A stretch of DNA of 64,000 nucleotides. Source: Nocardioides sp. SR21. Lineage in GTDB: Bacteria > Actinomycetota > Actinomycetes > Propionibacteriales > Nocardioidaceae. The translations under genes and the position numbers were made by a program. The first letter of the stretch is position 1, and each line of letters starts with the position of its first letter. Below are positions 35,704 through 48,408 of this stretch, in pieces. Below the pieces are notes generated by a model. That model worked only from the letters and a program-made list of their open reading frames with translations, was not told the DNA's origin and made no database searches. The DNA is taken from positions 342,582 through 406,581 of the forward strand of contig NZ_JAKWJR010000004.1 in assembly GCF_022761125.1 (NCBI RefSeq), written 5' to 3'.

Positions 35704-36777
35704 ATGTTCGAGGCCGTTGAGGGGATGCTCGCCGAGCACGCCGACATCGAGGCGCGGCTGGCCGAGCCGGAGACGCACGCCGACCCCCGGCTCGCCAAGA
35801 AGCTGAACCAGCGCTACTCCACGCTGTCGTCGATCATCGGCGCCTGGCGCGACTGGCAGCAGCTCGGTGACGACATCGAGGCGGCCCGCGAGCTCGCGTC
35901 CGAGGACGCGGCGTTCGCCGAGGAGGCCGACGCCCTGACCGCGCGGCTCCCCGAGGCCGAGGAGAAGCTGCGCCGGCTGCTCGTGCCCCGCGACGAGGCC
36001 GACGAGAAGGACGCCATCCTCGAGCTGAAGTCGGGGGAGGGCGGCGAGGAGTCCGCGCTGTTCGCCGGCGACCTGCTGCGCATGTACACCCGGTACGCCG
36101 AGGCGCGCGGCTGGAAGGTCGAGATCCTCGACGCCGCCGACTCCGACCTCGGCGGCTACAAGTCCGTCACCGTCGCGGTGAAGGCCAAGGGCGCCTCCGA
36201 GCCGGGGACGGCGCCGTACGCGCTGCTGAAGTTCGAGGGCGGCGTGCACCGCGTGCAGCGGGTGCCGGTCACCGAGTCGCAGGGCCGGGTGCACACCAGC
36301 GCCGCCGGGGTGCTCGTGTTCCCCGAGGCCGAGCAGGTCGACGTCACCATCGACGAGAACGACCTGCGCATCGACGTGTACCGCAGCAGCGGGCCCGGCG
36401 GGCAGAGCGTCAACACCACCGACTCCGCCGTCCGGATCACCCACGTCCCCACGGGCATCGTCGCCAGCTGCCAGAACGAGAAGTCGCAGCTCCAGAACAA
36501 GGAGCAGGCGATGCGGATCCTGCGCGCCCGGCTGCTCCAGGCCGCCCAGGACGCGGCCGACGCCGAGGCCGGCGAGGCGCGCCGCAGCCAGGTCCGCACC
36601 GTCGACCGCTCCGAGCGGATCCGCACCTACAACTACCCGGAGAACCGGATCTCCGACCACCGCACCGGCTACAAGGCCTACAACCTCGACCAGGTGCTCG
36701 ACGGCGACCTCCAGCCGGTCCTCGACTCCTGCATCGAGGCCGACCTGGCCGCGAAGCTCGAGGCGCTCGAGTCGTGA
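35704..36777 (+). CDS. prfA: Peptide chain release factor 1
   Basis: Recognises UAA and UAG in the ribosomal A site and releases the peptide. At 357 aa it has the codon-recognition region of domain 2, [15 protein letters not shown], and the GGQ motif in [20 protein letters not shown] (about 227-246), whose Gln is methylated by the next gene's product. [12 protein letters not shown] is also typical. The start is ATG 35704 with GAGGAG upstream. It overlaps prmC by 4 nt. Confidence 0.97.
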   Translation: MFEAVEGMLAEHADIEARLAEPETHADPRLAKKLNQRYSTLSSIIGAWRDWQQLGDDIEAARELASEDAAFAEEADALTARLPEAEEKLRRLLVPRDEADEKDAILELKSGEGGEESALFAGDLLRMYTRYAEARGWKVEILDAADSDLGGYKSVTVAVKAKGASEPGTAPYALLKFEGGVHRVQRVPVTESQGRVHTSAAGVLVFPEAEQVDVTIDENDLRIDVYRSSGPGGQSVNTTDSAVRITHVPTGIVASCQNEKSQLQNKEQAMRILRARLLQAAQDAADAEAGEARRSQVRTVDRSERIRTYNYPENRISDHRTGYKAYNLDQVLDGDLQPVLDSCIEADLAAKLEALES

Positions 36778-37610
36778 CGAGCCGGCGGGCCGTGCTCTCG
36801 GCGGCCGTCGACCTGCTGCGCGACGCCGGCGTCGCGAGCCCCGAGCACGACGCCGCCGAGCTGCTCGCGCACGTGCTGGGTACGACGCGGTCGCAGCTGC
36901 CGCTGGTCGACGAGGTGCCCGCCGAGGCGCTCGCGTCGTACGACGACCTCATCACCCGGCGCGCGGCCCGCGAGCCGCTCCAGCACCTGACCGGTACGGC
37001 GTACTTCCGCCACGTCGAGCTCGCCGTCGGCCCCGGAGTCTTCGTGCCCCGGCCCGAGACCGAGCTGCTGGCCGGCTGGGCGATCGAGGTCGCTCCGCGG
37101 GGCGGCGTCGCCGTCGACCTCTGCACGGGCTCCGGGGCGGTCGCGAAGGCGCTCGCCGATGAGCGCCCCGACCTGCACGTCCATGCGGTCGAGCTGGACG
37201 AGCCGGCGCACCGCTGGGCGGAGCGCAACCTCGAGGGCACCGGGGTCGACCTGCGCCAGGGCGACTTCGCGACCGCCTTCGACGACCTGCTCGGCGCCGT
37301 CGACCTGATCACCTGCAACCCGCCGTACATCCCGCTCGAGGCCTGGGAGTCGGTCGCGCCCGAGGCTCGTGACCACGACCCGCACCTCGCGCTGTTCTCC
37401 GGCGCGGACGGTCTGGACGCGATCCGCGTGCTCGAGCGTCGGGCCGCGCTGCTGCTGCGGGTCGGGGGAGTGGTCGGCTTCGAGCACGCCGACGTCCAGG
37501 GCGAGTCCGCTCCCGCCGTGTTCGCGGCCACCGGCCGGTGGGCCGACGTGCGCGACCACGCCGACCTCGCGGGCCGAGCGCGCTTCACGACCGCGCGACT
37601 GGCACGATGA
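36774..37610 (+). CDS. prmC: Release factor glutamine methyltransferase
   Basis: Methylates the GGQ glutamine of release factors with SAM. At 278 aa it has [18 protein letters not shown] (substrate pocket), a SAM loop [15 protein letters not shown] (about 117-131), and the catalytic NPPY in [11 protein letters not shown] (about 182). The GTG start overlaps the prfA stop as GTGA, so enzyme and substrate are made together. The next start (ATG 37607 or GTG 37637) follows immediately. Confidence 0.95.
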   Translation: MTSRRAVLSAAVDLLRDAGVASPEHDAAELLAHVLGTTRSQLPLVDEVPAEALASYDDLITRRAAREPLQHLTGTAYFRHVELAVGPGVFVPRPETELLAGWAIEVAPRGGVAVDLCTGSGAVAKALADERPDLHVHAVELDEPAHRWAERNLEGTGVDLRQGDFATAFDDLLGAVDLITCNPPYIPLEAWESVAPEARDHDPHLALFSGADGLDAIRVLERRAALLLRVGGVVGFEHADVQGESAPAVFAATGRWADVRDHADLAGRARFTTARLAR

Positions 37611-37636
37611 CCCCCGAAGGCGGAGACGGAGGCACT

Positions 37637-38296
37637 GTGAGCGAGCGTTACCCCACCGGCACCGACGACGAGCGGGAGGCCGCGATCGAGGCGGCCAGCC
37701 TGGCCGTCCAGCGCGGCGAGCTCGTCGTGCTGCCGACGGACACCGTGTACGGCATCGGTGCCGACGCCTTCGACCCCGCCGCCGTCCGCGGGCTGCTGGC
37801 CGCCAAGGGCCGCGGTCGCGAGATGCCCCCGCCGGTGCTGATCAGCGCCGCGACCACGCTCGACGCCCTGGCGATCAAGGTGCCGGGCTACGCACGCGCG
37901 CTGGTCGAGGCGTTCTGGCCCGGCCCGCTCACGCTGGTGTGCCACCAGCAGACGTCGCTGCAGTGGGACCTCGGCGACACCCGCGGCACCGTCGCCGTCC
38001 GGATGCCCGACCACGAGGTCGCCCGCGAGATCCTCGAGCGCACCGGCCCGCTGGCGGTCAGCTCGGCCAACAAGACCGGGATGCCGGCCGCGACCGACGC
38101 CGACCAGGCGATCGACATGCTCGGCGAGGACGTCGCCGTCGTGGTCGACGCGGGGGAGTCGCCCGGCGGCGAGGCCTCCACCATCGTCGACGTGACCGGC
38201 GACCAGGGGCGGGTGCTGCGCGTCGGCGCCCTCTCGCTGGAGCAGCTCAACGAGGTCCTCGAGCCGCTCGGCGCGACCCTGACCGACGAGGGCTAG
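37637..38296 (+). CDS. L-threonylcarbamoyladenylate synthase (Sua5/YciO/YrdC)
   Basis: First step of the t6A tRNA modification at A37: makes threonylcarbamoyl-AMP from threonine, bicarbonate and ATP. At 219 aa it is the short YrdC-like form. Landmarks are LVVLPTDTVYGIGADAFDP, the Lys/Arg of AAKGRGREMPPPVLISA, FWPGPLTLV, VAVRMPDH and AVSSANKTGMPAATD. The start is taken at GTG 37637, which has GGAGG 4-5 nt before it. ATG 37607 overlapping the prmC stop is possible. Genes prfA, prmC and this form a conserved actinobacterial run. Confidence 0.92.
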   Translation: MSERYPTGTDDEREAAIEAASLAVQRGELVVLPTDTVYGIGADAFDPAAVRGLLAAKGRGREMPPPVLISAATTLDALAIKVPGYARALVEAFWPGPLTLVCHQQTSLQWDLGDTRGTVAVRMPDHEVAREILERTGPLAVSSANKTGMPAATDADQAIDMLGEDVAVVVDAGESPGGEASTIVDVTGDQGRVLRVGALSLEQLNEVLEPLGATLTDEG

Positions 38297-38371
38297 GGCC
38301 GTGCCAGTTCGACCCACGCCCTCCTGCGCGCCGCCCGGGACGCACGCTCGCTGCGTCGCCGTTGCTCGAAA

Positions 38372-38377
38372 TACGGT
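38372..38377 (+). promoter_or_regulatory. -10 hexamer directly before the wecA-like gene
   Basis: TACGGT ends 5 nt before the ATG at 38383, consistent with a leaderless or nearly leaderless transcript. No ribosome site is visible. Confidence 0.4.
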
Positions 38378-38382
38378 CAGGT

Positions 38383-39609
38383 ATGCCGTTCGCTCCGGCG
38401 CCTCGCGATCGCACGCCCCGGACGACGCTCGCGACGGCCGAGATCGGAGTGGCGCGGCCCGTGCGTGAGTACCTCCTCGTCTTCCTCGTCGCCGCCGCGA
38501 CGACCTACCTGCTCACGGTCATCGCGCGGGAGATCGCTCTGCGCACCGGCGCGGTCGCCAAGGTGCGCGACCGCGACGTGCACGCGGTCCCGATCCCCTA
38601 CCTCGGTGGGCTGGCGATGCTCGGCGGGCTGACGGCGGCGTACCTCGTCGCCCGCGAGCTGCCGTTCCTCAGCGCCAGCGGGAGCGGGACGCTGGTGTTC
38701 CACGACGCCGCGATCGTGCTGATCGCCGGGGCGTTGATCTGTGCGGTCGGCGTGCTCGACGACCTGTTCGAGATCGACGCGCTCACCAAGCTCGGGGGAC
38801 AGGTGCTCGCCGCCGGGTTCCTGATCGCGTTCGGGATCCAGTACGTCTTCTTCGCCGGCCGCGACGGCACCCAGTTCACCCTCGACCCCGCCCAGGGCGC
38901 CCTGCTCACCGGGTTCGTCGTGGTGGCGACCGTGAACGCGGTGAACTTCGTCGACGGCCTCGACGGTCTCGCGGCCGGGGTCGTCGCGATCGGCGCACTG
39001 GCGTTCTTCGTCTTCTGCTACCAGCTGGGCAAGATCAACGGGCTGACGCTGGCGACCACCGGCGCCCTGCTGAGCATCTCGCTCGCGGGCGCCTGCATCG
39101 GGTTCCTCCCGCACAACTTCCACCAGGCGCGGCTGTTCATGGGTGACAGCGGCTCGATGCTGATCGGTCTGGTGCTGTCGGCCAGCGCGGTCACCCTCAC
39201 CGGTCAGTTCACGCCCGACCAGCTCAGCGAGAGCGGCGGCAACTCGCGAGCCAGCCTGCTGGTGATGCTGCTCCCGCTCGTGCTGCCGCTGTCGATCCTG
39301 ATCATCCCGATGCTCGACCTGGTCCTCGCGGTCGTACGGCGCACGCGGGCCGGTCGCTCGCCGTTCGCGCCCGACAAGCAGCACCTGCACCACCGGCTGC
39401 TGGAGATCGGTCACTCCCACCGCCGGGCGGTGCTGATCATGTGGATGTGGGCCGCGCTGGTCGCGTTCGGCACGGTGTTGATCAGCCTGTACCCGGACGA
39501 GGCGTGGATGTGGGCCTCGGTCTCGGGGATGGCCGTCGCGACCGTCGCGATGACGTTCGTGCTGCCCAAGCTGCACGCGCCGCACAGCGCCTCCACCGGC
39601 CCGTCCTGA
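38383..39609 (+). CDS. wecA: Undecaprenyl/decaprenyl-phosphate sugar-1-phosphate transferase (WecA/TagO/MraY family)
   Basis: A 408-aa polytopic membrane enzyme that starts assembly of a lipid-linked cell-wall glycan by moving a (GlcNAc-)1-phosphate to the polyprenyl carrier. Catalytic motifs are VLDDLFEIDALTKLGGQ (the DD pair), NAVNFVDGLDGLAAG, LFMGDSGSMLIGL, and the C-terminal His motif KQHLHHRLLEIGHSH that marks the WecA branch rather than MraY. Ten or so transmembrane segments are visible. Its position between the prfA cluster and atp is the usual actinobacterial one. Confidence 0.93.
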   Translation: MPFAPAPRDRTPRTTLATAEIGVARPVREYLLVFLVAAATTYLLTVIAREIALRTGAVAKVRDRDVHAVPIPYLGGLAMLGGLTAAYLVARELPFLSASGSGTLVFHDAAIVLIAGALICAVGVLDDLFEIDALTKLGGQVLAAGFLIAFGIQYVFFAGRDGTQFTLDPAQGALLTGFVVVATVNAVNFVDGLDGLAAGVVAIGALAFFVFCYQLGKINGLTLATTGALLSISLAGACIGFLPHNFHQARLFMGDSGSMLIGLVLSASAVTLTGQFTPDQLSESGGNSRASLLVMLLPLVLPLSILIIPMLDLVLAVVRRTRAGRSPFAPDKQHLHHRLLEIGHSHRRAVLIMWMWAALVAFGTVLISLYPDEAWMWASVSGMAVATVAMTFVLPKLHAPHSASTGPS

Positions 39610-39660
39610 CCCTGGCGGGAGGGCCTGTCGCGAGGCGCCAGGACGTCGTACCGTCGCTTT

Positions 39661-39709
39661 GGAACGTTCCGTTTTCGACCACGTCGGACCTTGTGCTAGT
39701 TTTCACAAG
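39661..39709 (+). promoter_or_regulatory. ATP synthase operon promoter
   Basis: TTCGAC (39674-39679) and TAGTTT (39697-39702) are separated by 17 nt, with an extended TGC before the -10. A perfect GGAACGTTCC palindrome lies just upstream (39661-39670). CTTGTG...CACAAG arms (39690-39695, 39704-39709) enclose the -10, possibly an operator. This leaves about 55 nt to the first start at 39766. Confidence 0.65.
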
Positions 39710-39765
39710 CGTCCTCCAGCACCACCCAGGACGCTGCTCCATCGCCCACCAGGACGGCCGCCCCG

Positions 39766-40248
39766 ATGACGACCGAGACCACTCGCGCACCCCGTGACCG
39801 CAACGCGGTCGCGCTCGTGCGAACGGCGTCGGCCACCTTGGGTCTGGGCCTGCTGGTCACGCTCGTCGGCGCGCTCGTCGACGGCTCCGCCGCGGCGTAC
39901 GGCGCCCTCGTCGGCACCCTCATCGTGGTCGGTGTCTTCGGGTTCGGCACGCTGACCGTCAACACCGTGGCGCGGCTGATGCCGACCGCGGCGCTGCTGT
40001 TCGCGATGCTGACCTACACCCTCCAGGTCCTCGCGATGGGCCTGATCTTCGCGGCGCTCTCCGGCTCGGGCCTGCTCGACGAGACCATCTCCCGGCAGTG
40101 GCTGGGCGGCACGGTGATCGTCGGCACGCTGGGCTGGCTGACGGTGCAGATCGTGCTCTTCACGGACCGCCGGATCCCGATCTACGACCTGCCCGAGCCG
40201 GTGGCCCCCGTCGTGGCGGCCGGCACCCGTGAGGGGGGTGAACGATGA
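39766..40248 (+). CDS. AtpI-like membrane protein of the ATP synthase operon
   Basis: A 160-aa protein with four hydrophobic segments (about 24-43, 48-65, 72-93 and 110-130) and charged ends. This is the ATP-synthase I (AtpI) pattern, thought to help assemble the c-ring. Identification rests on membrane pattern and position as first gene of the operon; the sequence itself is poorly conserved. It ends 30 nt before the AtpZ-like gene. Confidence 0.7.
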   Translation: MTTETTRAPRDRNAVALVRTASATLGLGLLVTLVGALVDGSAAAYGALVGTLIVVGVFGFGTLTVNTVARLMPTAALLFAMLTYTLQVLAMGLIFAALSGSGLLDETISRQWLGGTVIVGTLGWLTVQIVLFTDRRIPIYDLPEPVAPVVAAGTREGGER

Positions 40249-40278
40249 CCCGAGCCGACTGCTATTGTCCGGGGCGCA

Positions 40279-40536
40279 ATGAGTCAGCAGGATCCGTCGG
40301 CTGCGCCTCACGACGATCGTCCCAGGGGCGACCCGTGGCACGCGTTCGGGTACATCGTCTCGGGGGTCGCGCTCTACGGATTCCTGGGATGGCTGCTGGA
40401 CCGGTGGCTCGACACCGACTTCATCGTCGCGATCGGGATCATCTTCGGCGCGGGACTCGGCATCTACCTGACGTTCAGCCGCTTCAACCGCGCACTGCCC
40501 CCTGACAGCTCGCACGACCAGCACGAAGAGAACTAG
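40279..40536 (+). CDS. AtpZ/AtpI-family small membrane protein
   Basis: An 85-aa protein with two membrane helices: GYIVSGVALYGFLGWLLDRW and TDFIVAIGIIFGAGLGIYL. The first carries the GWLLDRW motif typical of AtpZ-type proteins encoded at the start of F-ATPase operons. It is implicated in c-ring or Mg-dependent assembly in other bacteria. It starts at ATG 40279 and precedes atpB by 10 nt. It is short, but the motif and context agree. Confidence 0.8.
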   Translation: MSQQDPSAAPHDDRPRGDPWHAFGYIVSGVALYGFLGWLLDRWLDTDFIVAIGIIFGAGLGIYLTFSRFNRALPPDSSHDQHEEN

Positions 40537-40546
40537 AGGAGAATCG

Positions 40547-41368
40547 GTGACCTACGCAGCCGTGGTGCGCAGCGAGGGCTTCACGCCGCCCTCGCCGGCA
40601 GACTTCGACCTGCCGGCGATCGGTGGCGGCCACGAGACCTTCACGATGTTCGGGCAGGAGTTCGTGCTCGGCGTCACCAAGCCGATGCTCCAGATCGTGC
40701 TCGCCGCGGTCATCGTCTTCGTCTTCTTCTGGGCGGCCTCGCGGCGCCGGTCGATGGTGCCCGGCCGCCTGCAGTTCGTGGGGGAGGGCGCCTACGGGTT
40801 CGTCCGGAACTCCGTGGGCCGCGAGATCATCGGTGGACACGACTTCGCGAAGTACGTCCCGTACCTCTTCGCGCTGTTCTTCTTCATCCTGGTCAACAAC
40901 CTCTTCGCGACCATCCCGTTCCTGCAGTTCCCCACGTTCTCGCGCTCGGGCATGGTCTACAGCCTCGCGATCCTGAGCTGGGTGATCTACAACGGCGCCG
41001 GCATCAAGAAGCACGGGTTCGCCGGCTACATCAAGCTGCAGACGGTGCCGCCGGGCATCGGTGGCCCGATGCTCCTGCTGCTCGTGCCGCTGGAGTTCAT
41101 GTCGAACATCCTGGTCCGGCCGGTCACCCTGGCCCTCCGTCTGTTCTGCAACATGTTCGCCGGCCACCTGCTGCTCATCCTCTTCGCGCTCGGCGGCCAG
41201 TACCTCATCACCGAGATGGGTGGCGCCTACATCGGCGTCGGCCTCCTCGCCTGGGTGCTCTTCATCGCCGTCGCGCTGCTCGAGGTGCTGATCCAGTTCC
41301 TGCAGGCCTACGTCTTCGTCCTGCTGAACGCGATGTACATCTCCGGCGCCATCGCCGACGAGCACTGA
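40547..41368 (+). CDS. atpB: ATP synthase subunit a
   Basis: Membrane subunit forming the proton half-channels. It is a 273-aa protein with about five helices. The essential Arg lies in PVTLALRLFCNMFAGHLLL (about 190-208), and the last helix has LQAYVFVLLNAMYISGA. The start is GTG 40547 with AGGAGAA upstream. It is followed by a 108-nt gap with an 11-bp tandem repeat before atpE. Confidence 0.97.
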   Translation: MTYAAVVRSEGFTPPSPADFDLPAIGGGHETFTMFGQEFVLGVTKPMLQIVLAAVIVFVFFWAASRRRSMVPGRLQFVGEGAYGFVRNSVGREIIGGHDFAKYVPYLFALFFFILVNNLFATIPFLQFPTFSRSGMVYSLAILSWVIYNGAGIKKHGFAGYIKLQTVPPGIGGPMLLLLVPLEFMSNILVRPVTLALRLFCNMFAGHLLLILFALGGQYLITEMGGAYIGVGLLAWVLFIAVALLEVLIQFLQAYVFVLLNAMYISGAIADEH

Positions 41369-41387
41369 GCCTCTCCCAGCACCACCC

Positions 41388-41430
41388 CAGATCCACCCAG
41401 ATCAACCCCAGATCAACCCGAGATCAACCC
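41388..41430 (+). repeat. Four tandem copies of an 11-bp unit before atpE
   Basis: AGATCCACCC, AGATCAACCCC, AGATCAACCCG and AGATCAACCC follow in series (41388-41430), nearly free of G-rich pairing partners. The A/C-rich, probably unstructured RNA lies about 45 nt upstream of the atpE start, where a translation-enhancing leader would be placed. Confidence 0.85.
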
Positions 41431-41476
41431 AGCTTCTCTACCCACCTGAAGTAGTAACAACCGAAAGGAAACTGCC

Positions 41477-41680
41477 GTGGACGGCAACCTCAACATGATC
41501 GGTTACGGCCTGGCTGCGATCGGCCCCGGCGTCGGTATCGGTCTGATCTTCGCCGCCTACATCAGCGGTGTGGCCCGTCAGCCGGAGGCCCAGAGCCGCC
41601 TGCAGTCGATCGCGATCCTGGGCTTCGCGCTCGCCGAGGCGCTCGCGATCATCGGTATCGCCCTCGCGTTCGTTCTCTGA
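41477..41680 (+). CDS. atpE: ATP synthase subunit c
   Basis: Proteolipid that forms the rotating c-ring. It is a 67-aa two-helix hairpin. Helix 1 is [20 protein letters not shown], the polar loop [11 protein letters not shown], and helix 2 has [16 protein letters not shown] with the proton-carrying Glu in ALAEAL. The GTG start has AAAGGAAAC 5-9 nt upstream. The ring needs many c copies per complex, which fits a special translation signal just before it. Confidence 0.96.
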   Translation: MDGNLNMIGYGLAAIGPGVGIGLIFAAYISGVARQPEAQSRLQSIAILGFALAEALAIIGIALAFVL

Positions 41681-41700
41681 CCGGTCCGACCGGCTTCTGA

Positions 41701-42311
<611 letters not shown>

Positions 42312-42312
<1 letters not shown>

Positions 42313-43139
42313 TGGTTCAGCCCCTGAGCTCCCTGCGTGGCTCCTCCGCGGAGGCGCTGCAGGTTCTCGGTGCGCGCGTCGACAAGGACGGCATCACGCT
42401 CGAGCAGTTCGCGGAGCTCGGCCAGGACCTCTTCCGTCTCGCCGAGCTGCTCCGCAGCGAGCCGGCCCTGCGCCGTACGTTGACCGACGTGTCGACGCCG
42501 GCGCAGGCCAAGGCCGCGCTCGTGCACGGGCTGCTCGACGGCAAGGCCGGCACGGCTGCGGTCGACGTCCTCGCCGAGGGAGCGGGGCTGCGCTGGCTCG
42601 CCGCCCGGGACCTCGCCGACACGCTCGAGCACCTCGGTGTGATCGCCGTCGTCCGGTCCGCCGGTCGCAACGCGGCGTCGCGGCTGTCCGACGAGCTCTT
42701 CATCGCCGGCCAGGTCGTCAACGACAACGCCGACCTGCGCATCGCGCTCTCGGACCCCGCGCGTTCGCGCGAGGACAAGGTGGGCCTGCTCCGGCAGCTG
42801 CTCGAGGGCAAGGCGCTGCCGGCCACGATCGCGCTCGTCGAGCAGGCGCTCGCGGGCTCGTTCCGGTCGGTCCACGCCGCGATCACCGAGTTCCAGAAGG
42901 TCGCCGCGGCGACCCAGGGCGAGGGCGTCGCGCTGGTGCGCACCGCCCGGGAGCTCTCGGCCGCCGAGCACAGCCGCCTCGCGGAGGCGCTCAGCACCCA
43001 GTACGGCCGGCCCGTGCACCTGAACATCGAGGTCGAGCCCGAGCTGCTCGGCGGACTGCGGGTCGAGATCGGTGACGACGTCATCGACGGCACCGTGGCC
43101 GCCCGCCTCGACAACGCCCGACGCAAGCTGGCCGGCTGA
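42312..43139 (+). CDS. atpH: ATP synthase subunit delta
   Basis: Connects the peripheral stalk to the top of F1. It has 275 aa, longer than the roughly 180 of E. coli delta, as is usual in actinobacteria. The conserved C-terminal part has [20 protein letters not shown] and ends [17 protein letters not shown]. The N-terminal part is helical. It overlaps atpF by 1 nt and precedes atpA by 74 nt. Confidence 0.94.
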
Positions 43140-43213
43140 CGCCACCAGCCCCACGTACGCAGAACACACACAGCCAGACCAACGGCAGAGCCCAAGAGAG
43201 TAGGGACGCAGAT

Positions 43214-44845
43214 ATGACGGAGCTTTCGATCCGTCCGGACGAGATCCGGGACGCGCTGCAGCGGTTCGTCTCCGAGTACCAGCCCGACGCCGCCTCCAAG
43301 GAGGAGGTCGGCACGGTCGCGACTGCCGGCGACGGCATCGCGCGCGTCAGCGGCCTGCCCTCGGCGATGGCCAACGAGCTGCTCGAGTTCGAGGACGGCA
43401 CGCTGGGCATCGCGCTCAACCTGGACACCCGGGAGATCGGTGTCGTCGTCCTCGGTGACTTCGACAAGATCGAGGAGGGCCAGACGGTCCGCCGCACCGG
43501 CGAGATCCTCTCGGTCCCGGTCGGCGACGCCTACCTCGGCCGTGTCGTCGACCCGCTCGGCACGCCGATCGACGGGCTCGGCGACATCGAGACCAGCGAG
43601 CGCCGCGCCCTGGAGCTCCAGGCGCCGACCGTGGTGCAGCGCAAGTCGGTCCACGAGCCGCTCGCCACCGGCATCAAGGCCATCGACTCGATGACCCCGA
43701 TCGGTCGCGGTCAGCGACAGCTGATCATCGGCGACCGCGCGACCGGCAAGACCACGATCGCGATCGACACGATCATCAACCAGAAGCAGAACTGGGACTC
43801 CGGTGACCCGGAGAAGCAGGTGCGCTGCATCTACGTCGCGATCGGTCAGAAGGGCTCGACCATCGCCTCCGTGCGCGGCGCCCTCGAGGCGGCCGGCGCG
43901 CTGGAGTACACCACGATCGTCGCCTCCCCGGCGTCCGACAGCGCGGGCTTCAAGTACCTCGCGCCGTACACCGGCTCGGCGATCGGTCAGCACTGGATGT
44001 ACGACGGCAAGCACGTCCTCATCGTGTTCGACGACCTGACCAAGCAGGCCGAGGCCTACCGCGCCGTGTCGCTGCTGCTGCGCCGCCCGCCGGGCCGTGA
44101 GGCCTACCCGGGCGACGTCTTCTACCTGCACAGCCGGCTGCTCGAGCGTTGCGCGAAGCTCTCCGACGACCTCGGCGCGGGCTCGATGACCGGTCTGCCG
44201 ATCATCGAGACCAAGGCCAACGACGTCTCGGCGTTCATCCCGACCAACGTCATCTCGATCACCGACGGCCAGATCTTCCTGCAGTCGGACCTGTTCGCGG
44301 CCAACCAGCGCCCGGCGATCGACGTCGGTGTCTCGGTGTCCCGCGTGGGTGGTGCCGCGATGACCAAGGCGATGAAGGCCGTCACGGGCTCGCTCAAGGT
44401 CGACCTCGCGCAGTTCCGCGCGATGGAGGCGTTCGCGATGTTCGCCTCCGACCTCGACGCGGCCTCGCGCCAGCAGCTCGACCGTGGCCAGCGCCTGATG
44501 GCGCTGCTCAAGCAGTCCGCCTACTCGCCGTACACCCTCGAGGACATGACCGTCTCGCTGTGGCTCGGCACCAGCGGTCGCCTGGACAAGGTGCCCACGG
44601 GTGACGTCATCCGCTTCGAGCAGGAGTTCCTGGACTACCTGAAGCGCTCGCACGCCGGCATCCTCGGCGGCATCCGCGAGACGCAGAAGTTCGAGGACGA
44701 AGAGTCGCTCGTGGCTGCGTACGACTCCTTCCTCGACCAGTTCGAGACCTCTGACGGCGGTTCGATCAAGGTGGGCCACGAGGCCCCGGTCGAGGCGCTG
44801 GAGGACGAGGAGCAGGAGCAGATCGTCAAGCAGAAGCGGGGCTGA
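43214..44845 (+). CDS. atpA: ATP synthase subunit alpha
   Basis: Non-catalytic nucleotide-binding subunit of F1. At 543 aa it has an N-terminal barrel, a P-loop [18 protein letters not shown] (about 175-192), [17 protein letters not shown] [15 protein letters not shown], and the signature [20 protein letters not shown]. The Arg finger region lies in [14 protein letters not shown] [15 protein letters not shown]. It is preceded by GAGAGTAGGGA. It precedes atpG by 6 nt. Confidence 0.98.
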   Translation: MTELSIRPDEIRDALQRFVSEYQPDAASKEEVGTVATAGDGIARVSGLPSAMANELLEFEDGTLGIALNLDTREIGVVVLGDFDKIEEGQTVRRTGEILSVPVGDAYLGRVVDPLGTPIDGLGDIETSERRALELQAPTVVQRKSVHEPLATGIKAIDSMTPIGRGQRQLIIGDRATGKTTIAIDTIINQKQNWDSGDPEKQVRCIYVAIGQKGSTIASVRGALEAAGALEYTTIVASPASDSAGFKYLAPYTGSAIGQHWMYDGKHVLIVFDDLTKQAEAYRAVSLLLRRPPGREAYPGDVFYLHSRLLERCAKLSDDLGAGSMTGLPIIETKANDVSAFIPTNVISITDGQIFLQSDLFAANQRPAIDVGVSVSRVGGAAMTKAMKAVTGSLKVDLAQFRAMEAFAMFASDLDAASRQQLDRGQRLMALLKQSAYSPYTLEDMTVSLWLGTSGRLDKVPTGDVIRFEQEFLDYLKRSHAGILGGIRETQKFEDEESLVAAYDSFLDQFETSDGGSIKVGHEAPVEALEDEEQEQIVKQKRG

Positions 44846-44851
44846 TCCCAG

Positions 44852-47219
<2,368 letters not shown>

Positions 47220-47220
<1 letters not shown>

Positions 47221-47618
47221 TGGCTGAGAACGGCGCGCTCCATGTCGAGCTGGTCGCCCCGGACCGCACGGTGTGGTCCGGGGAGGCCGACATGGTCATC
47301 GCACGGACCATCGAGGGCGACATCGGTGTCCTGCGGGGCCACGCTCCGCTGCTCTCGCTGCTGAGCGACGCCGTCGTCGAGATCTCCACCGCGGACCGCG
47401 GCGTCGTCGTGGCCGTGGTCGACGGTGGGTTCCTCTCGGTCGCCAACGACCGGGTGTCGATCCTGTCCGACCACGCCGAGCTGCCCGACGAGATCGACGT
47501 CGACCGGGCCCGCACGGAGCTGGAGGAGGCGCGCGGTCTCGTCGGTGCCAACGACGACGCCGAGCGCCGGCTGCGCCGGGCCGAGGCCCGCATCCGCGCG
47601 GTCGAGAAGACCTCCTGA
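47220..47618 (+). CDS. atpC: ATP synthase subunit epsilon
   Basis: Rotor subunit that also restrains ATP hydrolysis. It has 132 aa. The N-terminal beta-sandwich is LHVELVAPDRTVWSGEADMV, GDIGVLRGHAPLLSLL, and VDGGFLSVANDRVSIL. The C-terminal helical hairpin is ARTELEEARGLVG and ERRLRRAEARIRAVEK. The ATG overlaps the atpD stop (TGATG). It is the last structural gene of the complex. Confidence 0.96.
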
Positions 47619-47698
47619 CAGACCGGTCTCCGGTCCTGAACACGCGCCCGCTAGGGTGAGCGCACTCCTGCGGAGGCAGGGGAGGACGGAGTTCGTGG

Positions 47699-48151
47699 AT
47701 GCCGGTATGGCAGTGGCTGCTCGACGCGGTCGGTGTCCTGCTTGCCCTCGTCCTGATCTACGGCGCCGGCCTCATCGTCCGGCGCCGTTGGGTCTCTCGC
47801 CACGGTGGGACATTCGAGCTCAGCTGCCGCGTCCGGTCCGGAAGGACCGGACGCGGTTGGCTTCTCGGCCTCGGCCGCTACTCCGGTGAGACCCTGGAGT
47901 GGTTCCGCTACTTCTCGCTCTCCCCGCGTCCGAAGCTGACGCTGGAGCGCTCCCGGCTGACGTACGTCGGCCGTCGTGACCCCGAGGGCGCCGAGCAGAT
48001 GTCGCTCTACCCCGATCACGTGGTGATCACCTGCACCACCCCGGACGGCCAGGTCGAGCTGGCCATGTCGCCCGCCTCGCTCATGGGGTTCCAGTCGTGG
48101 CTCGAGGCGGGTCCGCCGGGGACGGACTGGACCCGGCCGCCGAGTCGGTAG
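47699..48151 (+). CDS. DUF2550-like membrane-anchored protein
   Basis: A 150-aa protein with one N-terminal membrane helix (about 8-27, LDAVGVLLALVLIYGAGLIV). A short basic stretch and a soluble domain with FELSCRVR and YFSLSPRPKLTLERSRL follow. It matches, from memory, DUF2550, the gene that regularly follows atpC in actinobacteria. ATG 47699 is preceded by GGGGAGGACGGAG. A TAGGGT about 42 nt upstream may give it its own promoter. Function unknown; linkage to atp is conserved. Confidence 0.8.
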   Translation: MPVWQWLLDAVGVLLALVLIYGAGLIVRRRWVSRHGGTFELSCRVRSGRTGRGWLLGLGRYSGETLEWFRYFSLSPRPKLTLERSRLTYVGRRDPEGAEQMSLYPDHVVITCTTPDGQVELAMSPASLMGFQSWLEAGPPGTDWTRPPSR

Positions 48152-48408
48152 CTGCGAGGTCGTAGCCGCGCGGTGGCGCGGTTCCGGATGCGGCCCACGC
48201 CCTGGCGAGCGTGCTGCCTCGCTGCCTTCGGCGTCGCGGGCCTCGCCCCGGTCGCTACCTCGCCGCGTCTCCGCTTCGCTCCCGCCGCGCCTCGGTTCGA
48301 CGCTCTTTGGGGCTTCGCCCCGCGCCGCCTTCGGCGGCTGCGTGGGGCGGCTCCGTGTTCTCGGTTGTCACCTTCATGAAGGGTGATGGATGTTGCAGGT
48401 GCCGTTGG
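48152..48408. other. Intergenic stretch rich in small GC hairpins
   Basis: No gene is seen between the DUF2550-like gene and the repeat at 48409. The stretch contains several short perfect stems, such as GGGGC-TTC-GCCCC and GCCGCC-TTC-GGCGGC around 48310-48340. These may serve to terminate the atp-DUF2550 transcript. ORFs here are GC-driven and lack ribosome sites. Confidence 0.5.

Noticed and set aside
36774..38296. ATG 37607 as the start of the Sua5-like gene
   Set aside because: It overlaps the prmC stop neatly but has no ribosome site. GTG 37637 has GGAGG at good spacing, so it was preferred.
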